The position numbers were made by a program, and so were the translations under genes. This document shows, in pieces, positions 1 through 6,850 of a stretch of DNA of 19,392 nucleotides (position 1 is its first letter; every line of letters starts with the position of its first letter). The stretch lies in contig CAZNDN010000075.1 in the NCBI GenBank assembly GCA_964571815.1, positions 1-19,392 on the forward strand, in the 5' to 3' direction. The notes under the pieces are model-generated. The model worked only from the letters and a program-made list of their open reading frames with translations, was not told the origin of the DNA and made no database searches. Origin of the DNA: CAZNDN01 sp964571815 (GTDB taxonomy: Bacteria; Fibrobacterota; Chitinivibrionia; Chitinivibrionales; WJKA01).

Positions 1-26
1 TACGTTAGATTCATAGGAGATATCGT

Positions 27-1778
27 ATGAAAAGGATCAGCCGTGTAATACTCTTTGCGTTGTCAATCGGCACGTTATTCCACATTCATGTCTTTGCCCA
101 GCTCAAGGCATTCCCCACGGCCGAAGGCTACGGCCGTTTCGCCACAGGCGGCCGCGGGGGTGAGGTGTATGTGGTGACCAATCTGAACAATGCCGGCGCG
201 GGAAGTCTGCGTGACGCCTGCGAGAAGCGCACGTTCTCCGAGGGCAACGTCGTTCCCCGTACCGTGGTGTTCAACGTAAGCGGCACCATCGAACTCGACT
301 GCGGGGACCGCGGGCTCAAACATCTCAGAATCAACGAGCCCTTCCTGACCATCGCCGGCCAGAGCGCACCGGGCGGGGGAATCTGCATTGTCAACCAGCG
401 CGACGACGGCAGCGATGAACGGACACAACAGAAGCCGATTGTGGCGATTAACACCAGCGATGTTATCGTGCGTCATATCCGCATTCGCAACCAGTCGGAG
501 AACGCCTGGGTTAATCCAAACGGCTGCTGCCCGTATGAATCGTTCGGGTGCGTCAGGATTCCGGCATGGGGAGAGGCGCAGGGCGATATTTCGGATATTA
601 TCATGGACCACTGCTCCATGGCGTGGGCATCGGACGACATCTACTGGACAGGCTCGGGCAGTACGCACAGTACATCAAACATTACGCTGCAGTACTGCCT
701 GTTCTACGAAGCCTTCCATCATGGCCGCGCCGGCATGATGAGCAAGACTACCTCGGGCACGTATTACCGCAATGTGGTGGGAAGTGCAATCAAGCGTAAT
801 CTTCATGCCGAGGCGAAAAGCACGCCGGCAACATTCGGGCTTATCAATAATATCGTCTATAACTGGAGATACTACGGTACATCATTGTGGTCCCGAATAA
901 CAGACGGGAAAACATACAAAATGGAAACCAACGTGCTGTGCAACTACTGGATACCAGGTCCGGAAAGCGGTTCGGGCAATATTGTTAATGCCATGTCGGT
1001 TTTCAATGATGCGGAAAACCCCGCCGACCCTTCGGACAATCAGGTCTATGTTGACAACGGCAATATCGGCCCGACCCGCACAAGCACTACGCAGAACCCC
1101 TGGGACATCATGACCATGTGGACCTATGGCGGCGGATCGAAATTTACCGATTGCAGAGCAGAGTTTCAAAGCACGACACGTTTCGATACCGACAACCTGC
1201 CGCCCGATTCGGTAATCGAAACCGATGTAGAGAAGCTTCACGACCTGCTTCTCGGTACGAGTCGCCAGGGCGCCGGCGCCTTCCCCTGGAGCAGGGATCA
1301 AGCCGACAAGGATTTTATTCAAGAAATGCGGGAACGAAAAGGAAGTTCACTGGGAGAATCAACTGTTCCGCGGTATCCGAACATCGCAAAGCAGACCCGT
1401 CCCGATGATTACGACACCGACAGGGACGGTATGGCTGATGTGTGGGAATCGGACAATGGGCTGGATACTACTGCAGCCGACCACAACGGCCATACGCTCC
1501 ATCCCGACTATACAAACCTGGAAGTCTATCTGAATGATCTGGCGGGTGATATCGAAGACCAGCCGGTATTCTCCGTCCCCCGGAGGACCATGGCCATTGA
1601 ATCAGCGGATGGACCAACCGGTAACCTGTATTCACCTCACGGGCGCCTGGTTGCACGGAGGGTCTCCTGTCGACGAACATGGAGCGCTGCAAGCGACCTG
1701 CCGCGCGGGGTCTTTCTGGTTGAAGCAGGAAAACGTGCTCCCGGCAACGGTCGAGCCCGTGTGTTTGTGAACAGGTGA
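27..1778 (+). CDS. Secreted pectate lyase-like protein (PL1-type beta-helix) with sorting-like C-terminal tail
   Basis: 583 aa. An AGGAG ribosome-binding site at 15-19 sits 7 bases before the ATG, which fixes the start. A signal peptide covers residues 1 to about 24 (basic MKR, hydrophobic core, cleavage near VFA-Q). The lyase domain follows from about residue 28: the opening EGYGRFATGGRGG, then VVTNLNNAGAGSLRDA, VVFNVSGTI, LTIAGQSAPGGG, DVIVRHIRIR and IMDHCSMAWASDD are the signature of the pectate lyase superfamily, which cleaves polygalacturonate by beta-elimination. Around residues 459-500 an acidic DYDTDRDGMADVWE segment resembles a calcium-binding dockerin/thrombospondin-3-type loop. The last ~50 residues (LYSPHGRLV ... 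LPRGVFLVE) resemble a type IX secretion sorting tail. It probably acts outside the cell or on its surface. The exact substrate cannot be told from sequence alone; other PL families share this fold. Confidence 0.88.
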   Translation: MKRISRVILFALSIGTLFHIHVFAQLKAFPTAEGYGRFATGGRGGEVYVVTNLNNAGAGSLRDACEKRTFSEGNVVPRTVVFNVSGTIELDCGDRGLKHLRINEPFLTIAGQSAPGGGICIVNQRDDGSDERTQQKPIVAINTSDVIVRHIRIRNQSENAWVNPNGCCPYESFGCVRIPAWGEAQGDISDIIMDHCSMAWASDDIYWTGSGSTHSTSNITLQYCLFYEAFHHGRAGMMSKTTSGTYYRNVVGSAIKRNLHAEAKSTPATFGLINNIVYNWRYYGTSLWSRITDGKTYKMETNVLCNYWIPGPESGSGNIVNAMSVFNDAENPADPSDNQVYVDNGNIGPTRTSTTQNPWDIMTMWTYGGGSKFTDCRAEFQSTTRFDTDNLPPDSVIETDVEKLHDLLLGTSRQGAGAFPWSRDQADKDFIQEMRERKGSSLGESTVPRYPNIAKQTRPDDYDTDRDGMADVWESDNGLDTTAADHNGHTLHPDYTNLEVYLNDLAGDIEDQPVFSVPRRTMAIESADGPTGNLYSPHGRLVARRVSCRRTWSAASDLPRGVFLVEAGKRAPGNGRARVFVNR

Positions 1779-1793
1779 CACTAAAGACACAGA

Positions 1794-2055
1794 TGGGGAC
1801 AGTGGCAGGAAATCAGGTTTTCACGCCGCCCTCTACCGACCCGGAGGAAGCGCTGATACTGACGACACGAGTGATCTCCGATACGGAGAACCCAGACTCA
1901 CGAACAATGAATGCAACCGTATTCCGCAGGTGCCCCGGCATAGACCTGATAGTCGGCCTTGAGAACACACCGGTTCACCAGGTTAGTATACTCACGGCTG
2001 TTCTCATCGTTCCGGGCATGAGTGAAATACCCCCCATTACCTGCCACCGTTCCCA
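1794..2055. repeat. MITE-like element with 24-bp imperfect terminal inverted repeats
   Basis: The left end, beginning TGGGGACAGTGGCAGGAAAT at 1794, matches the reverse complement of 2032-2055 (TGGGAACGGTGGCAGGTAAT...) at 19 of 24 positions. The same end sequence recurs at 2724 and 4959. No convincing gene lies in 1779-2147; the ORFs there have no recognisable motif. The interior also holds a short palindrome, CTCCGATACGGAG, near 1877-1889. This fits a non-autonomous mobile element or paired REP sequence. No transposase of its own is present. Confidence 0.55.
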
Positions 2056-2147
2056 AACAGGCAAACAGGCGCGCAGGGCAGAGCGAGTCGGCTATCACCC
2101 TTGATGCAGTCGCGACACATAGCCGAATTGTCAACGGCACGGCTAAA

Positions 2148-2393
2148 TCAAACAGGTATCCGAAGGTGGTCGTAAAGGAATTCAGGGGCAAGATCCGCCC
2201 CGTTTTTCCACACGATAGTCTGAAGATCGGGATCAACCGAAAACTGGCGGAAATTATTCATGTCCTTGAGTGATTCGAAGACTTCTCCATTGAGTTCTTC
2301 GCGGAGATCCACCTCGCCTTCGACATCATCATTGAAACGGACGTGGATGATGTAGTCATGAAGATAGCGAGCTTCTTTGACGTGTAGAATCAT
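2148..2393 (-). CDS. DUF2442 domain protein
   Basis: 81 aa, beginning MILHVKEARYLHDYIIHVRF. The pattern HDYIIHVRFNDDVEGEVDLREEL and the later FSVDPDLQTIVWKNGADLAPE match the DUF2442 family, a small protein with no established biochemical role. The start at 2393 is chosen because a GGAG sits about 8 bases upstream, at the end of the preceding gene, and because family members start close to this motif; the reading frame stays open upstream, but that part is antisense-like filler. It lies 4 bases after the stop of the DUF4160 gene, so the two are probably translated from one message. DUF4160-DUF2442 pairs are common in bacterial accessory DNA and are often suspected to be toxin-antitoxin-like, but I cannot show that here. 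Confidence 0.8.
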   Translation of the reverse strand: MILHVKEARYLHDYIIHVRFNDDVEGEVDLREELNGEVFESLKDMNNFRQFSVDPDLQTIVWKNGADLAPEFLYDHLRIPV

Positions 2394-2397
2394 GAGA

Positions 2398-2659
2398 TTA
2401 CTCCAACCCTTTGATAGCAACAAGCGACCGGCGTTTTTCGGCAAGCCCCCAGTCTTCCAGGAGTTCGTCGATATGCCGTTCGCGCCACTCTTGAACCATC
2501 TGAAGAGCACGCTTGAACATGCTTCCATTCACAATGCCTGATTTGATTTCGACAGTGATTTCCTCCTCCCCGTATTTCGCGTGGAAATGGGGCGGAGCAT
2601 GGTCGCGCCAAAACAAACATGAAAATAATGATGCCAAAAAATCTGCTTATGACAGGCAT
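2398..2659 (-). pseudogene. DUF4160 domain protein, frameshifted
   Basis: The family opening MPVISRFFGIIIFMF is encoded from the ATG at 2659. The family core WRDHAPPHFHAKYGEEE and the tail RALQMVQEWRERHIDELLEDW are encoded in a different frame that runs to the stop at 2398. The frames meet at the AAAA run at 2610-2613 (TTTT on the coding strand); removing one base there gives a continuous ~86-aa DUF4160 protein. Either the gene is recently broken or the base is a sequencing or assembly error. A TTG at 2637 could start a shortened product in the second frame, but it would lack the family's N-terminal strand. It is the upstream partner of the DUF2442 gene. Confidence 0.75.
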
Positions 2660-2723
2660 GGTAAAAAAAATGCATGCAGACGAGGGAATGGAGCAATACG
2701 CGGAAGGTCAATGAGCCAGTGAA

Positions 2724-2919
2724 TGGGGACGGTGGTAGGAAATGAGGAAACAAAGCATAGTGTACCCGTACCGCGGAAGGCGCGAATCAATGTTAGTTTG
2801 CGTTCCCCGTATGGGAGATCGCGCGGTTTTTCATCATCAGATCTCCCTCCGTGTCGGAGATGATTCGAAACGCGGAGGAGGAGGGCTGTGTGAAAACCTC
2901 GTTTCCCGCTACCGTCCCA
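2724..2919. repeat. MITE-like element, copy in tandem unit 1
   Basis: The left end begins TGGGGACGGTGGTAGGAAAT at 2724. The right end at 2897-2919 is its inverted copy (reverse complement TGGGACGGTAGCGGGAAACG...), differing by one gap and four transitions. The interior contains a long stem, GGGAGATC at 2813-2820 pairing with GATCTCCC at 2840-2847. The element lies just downstream of the sulfatase stop at 2960, so it may also shape the 3' end of that transcript. The ends match those of the element at 1794-2055. Confidence 0.6.
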
Positions 2920-2959
2920 ATCTTCGGAAATCCTGCATTCCGTATGGAGTAGTACCTTT

Positions 2960-4650
2960 TCACTTCCAAAGAAAAGTTGCACGTTTTTTAACGCTTTGTC
3001 CCGACCGGATTACGACACCGGGCTTTTCCGAGCCGGCTTCGATGCGCTGTCCTCTGGTGTTGTACCATCCTGCTGCTTTGTCGGAGTATGCGTTTCGATT
3101 AGAAAGGTGTGCACCTTTGCGGGAGGAGGATACCCGCACCGGTTCATCGTTGTCCAGGCCGGCGTATATCCGCTGCTTGACATCCTCCAGATGAGCAACG
3201 ACATCGGGATGCTCAGCGGAAACGTCCTTGTATATGTCGTGGGGGAAGTTGTCAACCATATTGTAGAGCTTTCCATCCTTCAGTTTCCATTTTCCTCCGC
3301 GGATTCCATAGTCGCTATGTTCGGTTGGGTATTTTTCGAATTCCTTGACAAAAACAATCCCTTCATGAGGAGACCGAGCGCCGTCAATACCTTCCATAAG
3401 TTCATGAATGTCTTTCCCGTCAATGACCCGATCCTGAGGAACATCCGCACCGGCGTACCAGGCAAAGGTCGGAAGAAAGTCCATGGTTGAAGCAACTTCG
3501 GTACAGACCAGTCCGGCGGGAATAGTGCCGGGCCACCACATGGTGCACGGCATGTGAATATCACCTTCCTTCATAGTGAATTTCCCTCCCTGAAACGGGT
3601 CCGGTTTTGAACCTAGATCGATCCTGCCGCCGTTGTCGGAAGTGAATATCACACAGGTCTGTTCGTGAATATTCAACCTCTTCAGCTCCTTCATTATTTC
3701 GCCCACGCTCCAGTCAATGTCCTGAATCACCGACGCATATTTCGTACGTTCATCCGATTCGGGATCGACGGCAAATTGGGATTGGGTGTATCTGACCCAG
3801 TGNNNNNNNNNNNNNNNNNNNNNNNNNNNNNNNNNNNNNNNNNNNNNNNNNNNNNNNNNNNNNNNNNNNNNNNNNNNNNNNNNNNNNNNNNNNNNNNNNN
3901 NNGTTCATCCGATTCGGGATCGACGGCAAATTGGGATTGGGTGTATCTGACCCAGTGCGGCGACTGCAGGGCGTAATAGAGGAAGAACGGCTCGTCTCTG
4001 TGCCGGTTCATGAAGTCCGTAATCCGATCGGTGTATTTCACGGAAAGATCGCTGATAACATACGCGCTATCTGGACCAACTTTATAAAAATCATCCTTGG
4101 CGACGTGATTGTCGGGAAGCGGTGTCGTGTTCTCGTGTGCATCGCACAGGTTGCCCCAGCCCAGCCAACTATGATTTGGCCCGATACATCCGTAGTATTC
4201 ATCGAAACCCTTGTTGTTGGGATGGTTTTCGTTTTTTCCAAGGTGCCACTTCCCAATGCATGCCGTGGCATATCCCTGCTGCTTGAGTATATCCGCTATG
4301 GTTCGTTCACCTTCGTTCCATTTACTGCTGTTGCTCACGGCGCCGTTACGAACGGGGTATCTTCCCGTGAGCAGCGCTCCGCGGGAAGGCAGGCACGGTG
4401 TAACCGGCGTGTAAAAATCATTGAATTTCGCTCCCTCTCGTGCCATTGCATCGATATGGGGGCTTGTAATATCCTCCGCTCCAAAACAGCCGAGGTCGCC
4501 GTAGCTTAAATCATCGGCATAGATGAGAATGAAATTAGGTTTTCTTTTGCGATCCTGCGCGGAGATAGGTATTGCTCCCGCGCAGAGGGCGGCGGTGACT
4601 CCCGCACTCGTCGACAAAAAATGTCTTCGTGATACTACACCCTTTTCCAT
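2960..4650 (-). CDS. Arylsulfatase-type S1 sulfatase, copy 1 (interrupted by scaffold gap)
   Basis: The N-terminal half reads from the ATG at 4650 into the N run, and the C-terminal half continues from about 3747 to the stop at 2960. Removing the 100 Ns plus the duplicated 55 bp leaves 1536 bases, exactly 512 codons, so the gene is probably intact at 511 aa. It has a twin-arginine leader (SRRHFL), metal-site YADDLSYGD, the formylglycine motif CLPSR, GKWHLG and FTSDNGG: a complete S1 sulfatase core that hydrolyses sulfate esters of a polysaccharide or oligosaccharide. AAGGAG lies 8 bases before the ATG. Compared with copy 2 the N-terminal half differs at scattered residues and has a small insertion around GWGNLCDA, while the C-terminal half is identical. 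The tail (YNTRGQRIEAG..KPGVVIR) resembles a type IX sorting tail. Confidence 0.85.
3748..3957. other. Scaffold gap (100 N, 3803-3902) flanked by identical 55-bp ends
   Basis: Bases 3748-3802 and 3903-3957 are the same 55-bp sequence, with exactly 100 Ns between them. This is the footprint of two contigs overlapping by one k-mer (k=55) but joined as a scaffold. The repeat is therefore not biological. Collapsing 155 bases restores the sulfatase frame. The gap sits exactly where the two tandem copies stop being identical, as expected at the exit from a collapsed repeat. Confidence 0.93.
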
Positions 4651-4764
4651 AACCGGATCTCCTTGGAAAAACGAAGCGTACGTGGTCCTTGCTTGTTTCC
4701 TGCAATAATGTAATGAAAGTGCTATTGTCGTGCACTGGTAATTTGGTATTCTTATCAGGTATTC

Positions 4765-4782
4765 TAATATATTTTTATATTA
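4765..4782. promoter_or_regulatory. Palindrome before the truncated regulator copy
   Basis: TAATATA-TTTT-TATATTA, a perfect 7-4-7 inverted repeat, is the same as that overlapping the start codon of the full regulator at 6833-6850. Here the codon that should be ATG reads ATA (4782-4784), so the stub has also lost its start. The site could still bind the regulator and affect the first sulfatase gene, whose start is 114 bases away. Confidence 0.4.
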
Positions 4783-4973
4783 TAGAACCACGCAGGCGTC
4801 GCCACCCTGGAATTGATAGTGCGAAGGAGCATATCATCAGGCGTATACGCTCCCACAATGCGCAGAGTGGTGATCCCCTTCCCTCGGTCACACAGCTCGC
4901 ATCAGAGACGGGTGTCGCCTTTGCTACGATGTGGCGTGCGCTTCGTTTGTGCGCCGAATGGGGACGGTGGTAG
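4782..4973 (+). pseudogene. Truncated 5' copy of the double-GntR regulator
   Basis: Translation gives EPRRRRHPGIDSAKEHIIRR ... TMWRALRLCA, nearly identical to the first ~58 residues of the regulator at 6850-8445, then runs into unrelated EWGRW and a stop inside the repeat element. Only the first winged helix is present, and it lacks the wing. The start codon has become ATA. It was created by the tandem duplication junction at about 4953-4956. An upstream ATG at 4689 is in frame but would add a hydrophobic, non-family leader. Most likely not functional. Confidence 0.82.
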
Positions 4974-5154
4974 GAAATGAAGAAACAAAGCATAGTGTAC
5001 CCGTACCGCGGAAAGCACGAATCAATGTTAGTTTGCGTTCTCCGTATGGGAGATCGCGCGGTTTTTCATCATCAGATCTCCCTCCGTGTCGGAGATGATT
5101 CGAAACGCGGAGGAGGAGGGCTGTGTGAAAACCTCGTTTCCCGCTACCGTCCCA
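4959..5154. repeat. MITE-like element, copy in tandem unit 2
   Basis: A second copy of the 2724-2919 element, offset by 2235 bases, differing from it by four transitions in its first ~85 bases. It begins exactly at the junction where the first regulator copy is cut. Its ends are the same imperfect inverted repeats, and the GGGAGATC/GATCTCCC stem is conserved. Confidence 0.6.
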
Positions 5155-5194
5155 ATCTTCGGAAATCCTGCATTCCGTATGGAGTAGTACCTTT

Positions 5195-6718
5195 TCACTT
5201 CCAAAGAAAAGTTGCACGTTTTTTAACGCTTTGTCCCGACCGGATTACGACACCGGGCTTTTCCGAGCCGGCTTCGATGCGCTGTCCTCTGGTGTTGTAC
5301 CATCCTGCTGCTTTGTCGGAGTATGCGTTTCGATTAGAAAGGTGTGCACCTTTGCGGGAGGAGGATACCCGCACCGGTTCATCGTTGTCCAGGCCGGCGT
5401 ATATCCGCTGCTTGACATCCTCCAGATGAGCAACGACATCGGGATGCTCAGCGGAAACGTCCTTGTATATGTCGTGGGGGAAGTTGTCAACCATATTGTA
5501 GAGCTTTCCATCCTTCAGTTTCCATTTTCCTCCGCGGATTCCATAGTCGCTATGTTCGGTTGGGTATTTTTCGAATTCCTTGACAAAAACAATCCCTTCA
5601 TGAGGAGACCGAGCGCCGTCAATACCTTCCATAAGTTCATGAATGTCTTTCCCGTCAATGACCCGATCCTGAGGAACATCCGCACCGGCGTACCAGGCAA
5701 AGGTCGGAAGAAAGTCCATGGTTGAAGCAACTTCGGTACAGACCAGTCCGGCGGGAATAGTGCCGGGCCACCACATGGTGCACGGCATGTGAATATCACC
5801 TTCCTTCATAGTGAATTTCCCTCCCTGAAACGGGTCCGGTTTTGAACCTAGATCGATCCTGCCGCCGTTGTCGGAAGTGAATATCACACAGGTCTGTTCG
5901 TGAATATTCAACCTCTTCAGCTCCTTCATTATTTCGCCCACGCTCCAGTCAATGTCCTGAATCACCGACGCATATTTCGTACGTTCATCCGATTCGGGAT
6001 CGACGGCAAATTGGGATTGGGTGTATCTGACCCAGTGAGGCGACTGCAGGGCGTAATAGAGGAAGAACGGCTCGTCTTTGTGCCGGTTCATGAAGTCTGT
6101 AATGCGATCGGTGTATGTCACGGAAAGATCGCTGATAATATATCCCTTGGCACGATAGAAATCATCTTTGGCGATATGCCCGTCGGGAAGTCGTGTCGTG
6201 TTCTCGTGTGCATCGCAATAGTTTTTACCCGTCCAACTATGATTTTCCCCGATACATCCGTAGTATTCATCGAATCCCTTGTTGTTGGGATGGTTTTCCT
6301 TTTTTCCAAGGTGCCACTTCCCAATGCATGCAGTGGCATATCCCTGCTGTTTGAGTACATCCGCTATGGTACGTTCACCTTCGTTCCATTTACTGCTGTT
6401 GCTCACGGCGCCGTTACGATAAGGGTTTCTTCCGGTGAGGAGAGCTCCACGGGACGGTAAGCAGGGTGTAACGGGCGTGTAGAAATCATTGAATTTCGCT
6501 CCCTCCCGTGCCATCGCATCGATATGGGGACTTGCTATGTCATCGGCTCCAAAGCAGCCAAGATCACCGTAGGCCAAGTCATCGGCAAAGATGAGAATGA
6601 AATTAGGTTTTCTTTTGCGATCCTGCGCGGAGATACGTATTGCTCCCGCGTAGAGGGCGGCGGTGACTCCCGCACTCGTCGACAAAAAATGTCTTCGTGA
6701 TACCACACCCTTTTCCAT
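5195..6718 (-). CDS. Arylsulfatase-type S1 sulfatase, copy 2
   Basis: 507 aa from the ATG at 6718, chosen over the ATG 33 bases upstream because AAGGAG lies 8 bases before it and the protein then starts with a normal twin-arginine leader (R8-R9, SRRHFLSTSAG). Sulfatase features in order: metal ligands D46-D47, formylglycine motif C86-L-P-S-R90, K134/H136 in GKWHLG, and D283-N284 in SDNGG. The cysteine-type motif needs a formylglycine-generating or radical-SAM maturase, and none is in the window. The enzyme would remove sulfate esters from a glycan. The C-terminus (YNTRGQRIEAG..KPGVVIR) looks like a type IX sorting tail, odd beside a Tat-type leader. It is divergent from the regulator with a 131-base shared control region, so it is probably that regulator's target. 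Confidence 0.92.
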   Translation of the reverse strand: MEKGVVSRRHFLSTSAGVTAALYAGAIRISAQDRKRKPNFILIFADDLAYGDLGCFGADDIASPHIDAMAREGAKFNDFYTPVTPCLPSRGALLTGRNPYRNGAVSNSSKWNEGERTIADVLKQQGYATACIGKWHLGKKENHPNNKGFDEYYGCIGENHSWTGKNYCDAHENTTRLPDGHIAKDDFYRAKGYIISDLSVTYTDRITDFMNRHKDEPFFLYYALQSPHWVRYTQSQFAVDPESDERTKYASVIQDIDWSVGEIMKELKRLNIHEQTCVIFTSDNGGRIDLGSKPDPFQGGKFTMKEGDIHMPCTMWWPGTIPAGLVCTEVASTMDFLPTFAWYAGADVPQDRVIDGKDIHELMEGIDGARSPHEGIVFVKEFEKYPTEHSDYGIRGGKWKLKDGKLYNMVDNFPHDIYKDVSAEHPDVVAHLEDVKQRIYAGLDNDEPVRVSSSRKGAHLSNRNAYSDKAAGWYNTRGQRIEAGSEKPGVVIRSGQSVKKRATFLWK

Positions 6719-6832
6719 AACCGGATCTCCTTGGAAAGACGAAGCGTACATGATCCTTACTTGTTTCCTGCAATAATGTAATGAAATTGCTATTGTCGTG
6801 CACTGGTAATCTGGTGTTCTTATCAGGTATTC

Positions 6833-6850
6833 TAATATATTTTTATATTA
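6833..6850. promoter_or_regulatory. Perfect palindrome overlapping the regulator start codon
   Basis: TAATATA (6833-6839), TTTT, TATATTA (6844-6850): a perfect 7-bp inverted repeat whose last base is the A of the ATG. It sits in the 131-base divergent region between sulfatase copy 2 and the regulator and is conserved in the first unit. A GntR/LacI-type regulator could bind here to repress its own gene. AT-richness alone can produce such symmetry, so this is a candidate only. Confidence 0.4.

Noticed and set aside
75..668. 197-codon minus-strand ORF overlapping the pectate lyase
   Set aside because: It is a shadow of the high-GC pectate lyase gene and has no domain motif or start signal.
3665..3976. 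Plus-strand ORF running through the N block
   Set aside because: It is an artefact of the gap and of the repeated 55 bp; its sense is antisense to the sulfatase.
4640..4660. Idea that the first sulfatase is a truncated pseudogene
   Set aside because: The apparent truncation comes only from the scaffold gap; the frame is restored when the 55-bp overlap is collapsed.
5231..5725. A 164-codon plus-strand ORF, also present identically at 2996-3490
   Set aside because: It is antisense to the sulfatase C-terminal half. It is identical in both copies only because the duplicated DNA is identical, and it has no ribosome-binding site or family motif.
6719..6751. Upstream ATG extending sulfatase copy 2 by 11 residues
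   Set aside because: The AAGGAG before the ATG at 6718 lies inside this extension, the twin-arginine leader is normal from 6718, and copy 1 starts at the matching position.
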